Assembly (NCBI GenBank): GCA_004212135.1 | Contig: RXIE01000148.1 | Coordinates: 1 to 9,971, forward strand | Origin: Candidatus Methanophagales archaeon ANME-1-THS | GTDB lineage: Archaea > Halobacteriota > Syntropharchaeia > Alkanophagales > Methanospirareceae | Length of the DNA stretch: 9,971 nt | Direction: 5' to 3' | Shown: one piece after another, positions 7,741 to 9,971 of the stretch | Layout: every line of letters begins with the position of its first letter | How positions within the stretch are numbered: the first letter of the stretch is position 1 | The notes under the pieces: model-generated | Told to the model about the DNA's origin: nothing | Seen by the model: only the letters and a program-made list of their open reading frames with translations | Databases searched by the model: none | Made by a program: the position numbers and the translations under genes

Positions 7741-7952
7741 CACGGCAACCGAGGATCTGAACAGCGGGTTATGCACCGTGATAAGGGCGATGTATCGCGC
7801 CTTCCCTAAGGCGAGCGCCGGCAGACGGATAAGGGAGCCTATTCGAGCGAAGAAATGCAAGAAAAAATGCTGAAGCGTGGTGGCACCGAAGCATAGGGAT
7901 AAATGAGATTTTTAGAGCGTGCAGGGCGGACAATAGAAGAAAAACTGAAGGA

Positions 7953-7960
7953 TTTTTAAA
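7953..7960 (+). promoter_or_regulatory. Candidate TATA box of the PAC2-hsp20-eCIS unit
   Basis: TTTTTAAA, preceded by the purine-rich GAAGGA as a possible BRE, lies 40-47 nt before the PAC2 ATG. Initiation about 25 nt downstream would give a leader of around 15-20 nt. A weaker TTTTTAGA-like match lies about 50 nt upstream, near 7900. No comparable box is seen in the short gaps between the following genes, so this may be the main promoter of the unit. Confidence 0.45.
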
Positions 7961-8000
7961 GTCGCAGCAAGAACAGTATGGTATAAAGGGACGCAGAGAA

Positions 8001-8759
8001 ATGGAGGAAGAAGTGAGGATTGTCGAGGTGGATGGGGTTGAACATAAGCAGCCGATCGTGATCGAGGGCTTACCGGATGTGGGTCTCGTAGGAACAATTG
8101 CATCCTCGTACATCGTCGAGAAGATGGGGTATAAGGAGATCGGCTACATCGAATCGGACTTGTTTGTGCCGGTTATGGTCATCCATGAGGGTAAATTGAA
8201 GACTCCGTTTCGATTATACAGCGATGATGACGGAAGCGTGATCGTGGTGCTCTCAGAGGTAGCCGTACCACCAAAGGCAGTTTATCCACTGACCACTGCT
8301 CTGGCTGAGTGGTTTCATAAAATCGGTGCGAAGCTCGTCATCTCGATCAAGGGGCTGCCGGTGAAGAACCGGATGGATATCGAGAAGCCGGAGGTCTTTG
8401 CCGTTGGAAACACGGAAGATGCGATACAGGTGCTCAAGGACAAACAGATGGATTTTCTGGAAGAAGGGTTCATCGCAGGTACGTATGCCATGATGCTCTG
8501 GGAATGCACGAAGCGGAAATTAAATGCGATCTCGTTACTTGCTCAGTGCTTTCCGGTATATCCCGATCCCGGAGCGGCGGCATCAGCAATAGAATCTGTG
8601 AAGAAGTTCTCACCGAAGCTCACGGTAGATGTCGGTGAATTGTTAGAAAATGCCGAGGAGATCAAACTCAAAGCTCGTGACCTTATGGCGCAGACCGCGC
8701 TTTCGGCCTCAGAGATGCAGAAGGGCTTGGAGCAGGATATGCCCATCATGTATCGATAA
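8001..8759 (+). CDS. PAC2-family protein, proteasome assembly chaperone-like
   Basis: The 252-residue product belongs to the archaeal PAC2 family (COG2047 type), homologous to eukaryotic proteasome assembly chaperones and to archaeal PbaA/PbaB. Motifs are IEGLPDVGLVGTIAS (21-35), the conserved glycine-rich beginning, then YIVEKMGYKEIGYIES and the FVPVMVIHEGKLKTPFRLY region, a middle strand GAKLVISIKGLPVKNR, and AGTYAMMLWECTKRKL, where family members carry a glycine-containing helix. The C-terminal part (about 215-245) is a charged helix. There is no signal or membrane segment. The start ATG is at 8001, with only a weak AAAGGGA upstream. Members are thought to act as scaffolds or chaperones in assembling oligomers, but the partner of this paralogue cannot be told. 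It lies 35 nt before hsp20 in the same direction, which fits a protein-quality-control pair. Family is secure, exact role uncertain. Confidence 0.88.
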   Translation: MEEEVRIVEVDGVEHKQPIVIEGLPDVGLVGTIASSYIVEKMGYKEIGYIESDLFVPVMVIHEGKLKTPFRLYSDDDGSVIVVLSEVAVPPKAVYPLTTALAEWFHKIGAKLVISIKGLPVKNRMDIEKPEVFAVGNTEDAIQVLKDKQMDFLEEGFIAGTYAMMLWECTKRKLNAISLLAQCFPVYPDPGAAASAIESVKKFSPKLTVDVGELLENAEEIKLKARDLMAQTALSASEMQKGLEQDMPIMYR

Positions 8760-8794
8760 GAGGAGGAAAAAAGAGGAGAGGAGGAAGGTAAAAA

Positions 8795-9160
8795 ATGGAG
8801 ATAGAACGACGGATATTAAAGGCGACATGGGAACATAATGGCAATTTAGAACCGTTGTACGAGGTAGAAGATAAAGGGGATGAGATTCTGGTCACCTTTG
8901 ACCTGCCGCGGGTGAGGAAAGAGAACATAACGATACAGACGACCGAAGATACGGTGGAGGTAACCGCGAAGATGAGCAACGCGGTGTGCTGGGAGCACTG
9001 GGGTGTACTTCAGAAGAAGATAACGTTCCAGGCGTTCAGGAAACACATCAAGTTGCCAGAGCCCATAGAGCCGGAACGAGCAGAAGCATCATTTAAAAGC
9101 GGCATTCTCAGAATAACCCTGCCCAAGGTACGAAAGAAGGTATCGATAAAGGTAGGGTAG
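8795..9160 (+). CDS. Small heat-shock protein, Hsp20/alpha-crystallin family
   Basis: A 121-residue ATP-independent holdase that binds unfolding proteins and forms oligomers in the cytosol. The alpha-crystallin domain covers about 20-115: YEVEDKGDEILVTFDLPRV with a strand start typical of archaeal members, then KENITIQTTEDTVEVTA, and the family signature ASFKSGILRITLP (98-110; A-x4-G-I-L). The C-terminus, VSIKVG, offers an I-x-V (118-120) like the tail motif that links dimers in archaeal Hsp16.5. The N-terminal arm is very short (about 20 residues), as is the whole protein. The start ATG is at 8795, with GGAGG at 8780-8784 inside an unbroken purine tract (8758-8788) holding several GGAGG-like sites. 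It is followed by the DUF4255 gene after 30 nt, which ties it by position to the injection-system cluster. Confidence 0.93.
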   Translation: MEIERRILKATWEHNGNLEPLYEVEDKGDEILVTFDLPRVRKENITIQTTEDTVEVTAKMSNAVCWEHWGVLQKKITFQAFRKHIKLPEPIEPERAEASFKSGILRITLPKVRKKVSIKVG

Positions 9161-9190
9161 CAGAGAAGAGGGCAGCGTGGAGCATACAAA

Positions 9191-9793
9191 GTGGGTGAGT
9201 ATACCGCGATAGCGGATGTAGGAGAGACCCTAAAGAAGCTGCTGTGGGGTCATATAAAAGATGATCCGGTCGCCAAATCGATACTTGAGTCTGAAGAGCA
9301 GATAACCTTCTCGTCTCCGGAAGAGCTGGAAGCCGACAAGAGATTATCCTTATTCCTGTATCACGTTACGGAGAATGCTTATCTGAAGAATGAAGAGCTG
9401 CAGCGTATCAACTCAACCAGGCTCAAGTATCCCCCTTTAGCCTTGAGTCTCTTTTATCTCGTCACTCCTCACACCCAAAAGCGGGAGAATGACCATATCT
9501 TACTGGGTAAAGTGATGCAGATCTTGCATGATAATGCGATACTGAGAGGTTCTGTGCTTCAAGGGAGATTAGCCGGCGAAGAGTTACGAATAATATTGAA
9601 TCCCCTTTCCATCGATGAACTCAATAAAATCTGGAATGTCATATCTAAATCCAGACCGTTCAAGCTTTCTGCCTCGTACGAGGTTACGCCCCTCAGGATA
9701 GCCTCACTGCGTGAGCGGGAAGTGAAGCGAGTAATCGAACGCCACTTTGAGAACTACCTGGTTAGAGGGGAAGATGACAGCCAAAAAGGGTGA
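9191..9793 (+). CDS. DUF4255/Pvc16-family protein, eCIS tail terminator (cap)
   Basis: The 200-residue product resembles the Pvc16 N-terminal (DUF4255) family. It has YTAIADVGETLKKLL (4-18), RLSLFLYHVTENAYLKNEEL (51-70; compare the family pattern of a strand ending YxVTxNxxxRN), KYPPLALSLFYLVTPH (79-94), LLGKVMQILHDNAIL (104-118), and LNPLSIDELNKIWNVI followed by PFKLSASYEVTPLRI (156-170). In Photorhabdus PVC and Serratia Afp, protein 16 caps the sheath-tube end of the extracellular contractile injection system. Such genes also occur in archaea, including ANME. The start is GTG at 9191 with GGAG at 9179-9182, eight nt before it. The end overlaps the next gene by 20 nt in another frame. No signal peptide is seen, as expected for a particle assembled in the cytosol. 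The remaining sheath, tube and baseplate genes should lie to the right of the window. Confidence 0.88.
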   Translation: MGEYTAIADVGETLKKLLWGHIKDDPVAKSILESEEQITFSSPEELEADKRLSLFLYHVTENAYLKNEELQRINSTRLKYPPLALSLFYLVTPHTQKRENDHILLGKVMQILHDNAILRGSVLQGRLAGEELRIILNPLSIDELNKIWNVISKSRPFKLSASYEVTPLRIASLREREVKRVIERHFENYLVRGEDDSQKG

Positions 9794-9971
9794 AATCTTA
9801 CTTGAACGGCATACTGCAAAGCTTGCATTCGCAGCCTCTCTGCTCGATGATTATTCTGGGGGAACACCGATAGGCCACGTAGAGGTAGGTCTAGAGGGGA
9901 GAAAGGAGAAGCCGATAAAGAACCTTAGCTCGTACTATCTCTTCCTCGATCTTCCTGACGACTCTTATCGA
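9774..9971 (+). CDS. Unidentified eCIS-cluster gene, first 66 codons (3' end outside window)
   Basis: An open frame from ATG 9774 to the window edge, overlapping the DUF4255 gene by 20 nt, with AGAGGGGA 3 nt before the start. The product begins MTAKKGEILLERHTAKLAF and continues with TPIGHVEVGLEGRKEKPIKN (31-50) and SYYLFLDLPDDSYR (53-66). The order 'strand with modifiable value, then LFLDLPDDSY' recalls carboxypeptidase-regulatory-like beta-sandwich domains, where a phrase such as 'F-x-D-L-P-x-G-x-Y' is common. Proteins with such domains occur next to DUF4255 in some injection-system clusters. I infer an accessory or structural particle protein, but 66 residues are too few for a firm assignment. 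The reading frame itself is well supported by overlap, ribosome-binding site and composition. Confidence 0.7.
   Translation, partial: MTAKKGEILLERHTAKLAFAASLLDDYSGGTPIGHVEVGLEGRKEKPIKNLSSYYLFLDLPDDSYR

Larger units (their letters stand above)
7686..8000. other. Divergent intergenic region between mmp3 and the PAC2 gene
   Basis: A stretch of 315 bases without a supported gene, holding the promoters of two outward-facing units. In its middle lies a perfect hairpin, CGCCTT (7798-7803) and AAGGCG (7808-7813) with a CCCT loop, and TCCCT at 7803-7807 could alternatively pair with the AGGGA in the ATAAGGGAGCC stretch near 7832-7836. I see no tRNA, no repeat array, and no frame with a recognisable product. 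A small untranslated RNA or a regulator site cannot be excluded. Confidence 0.4.

Noticed and set aside
7686..7748. 21-codon N-terminal extension of mmp3 from a TTG
   Set aside because: The stretch is AT-rich promoter-like DNA and the product from ATG 7685 fits the family's beginning better.
7769..8113. 114-codon minus-strand frame in the divergent spacer
   Set aside because: Much of it is antisense to the PAC2 gene; the Ser/Thr/Pro-rich composition is typical of a shadow frame.
1..9971. CRISPR array, tRNA or rRNA gene, insertion sequence
   Set aside because: No regularly spaced repeats, no cloverleaf or rRNA-like sequence and no transposase or terminal inverted repeats were seen by eye on either strand.

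Overview
The window comes from an archaeon, very probably a methane-metabolising euryarchaeon (a methanogen or an anaerobic methanotroph of an ANME/Syntrophoarchaeum-like lineage). The main evidence is a complete methanogenesis marker protein 3 gene, a family known from MCR-containing archaea. An archaeal-type SecD, a PAC2 proteasome-assembly chaperone, TATA-like boxes upstream of genes, and strong anti-16S Shine-Dalgarno sites agree with this. The exact lineage cannot be fixed from this sequence alone.

Left part, all on the minus strand (read from right to left): methanogenesis marker 3 (mmp3, 6144-7685), a class II adenosylcobalamin-dependent ribonucleotide reductase (nrdJ, 2852-6061), secD (1160-2686), a short decayed NAD-dependent epimerase remnant (837-998), and the first 283 codons of serine hydroxymethyltransferase (glyA, 1-849, running off the left edge). 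nrdJ carries an in-frame intein of 369 residues (3806-4912) with a LAGLIDADG homing endonuclease. It is inserted directly before the cysteine that should become the catalytic thiyl radical, so the host's deoxynucleotide synthesis should depend on splicing. secD stands without its usual partner secF on either side and has its own candidate TATA box.

Right part, all on the plus strand: a PAC2-family protein (8001-8759), a small heat-shock protein Hsp20 (8795-9160), a DUF4255/Pvc16-family protein (9191-9793) and the start of a further gene (9774 to the right edge). The gaps are 35 nt and 30 nt, followed by a 20 nt overlap, so one transcription unit is likely. The Pvc16-type protein is the tail-terminator/cap component of extracellular contractile injection systems (eCIS, also called phage-like protein translocation structures). 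The window therefore seems to end at the first genes of an archaeal eCIS cluster, preceded by two protein-quality-control genes.

The two halves diverge from a region of about 315 bp (7686-8000) with TATA-like boxes pointing both ways and one perfect small hairpin.
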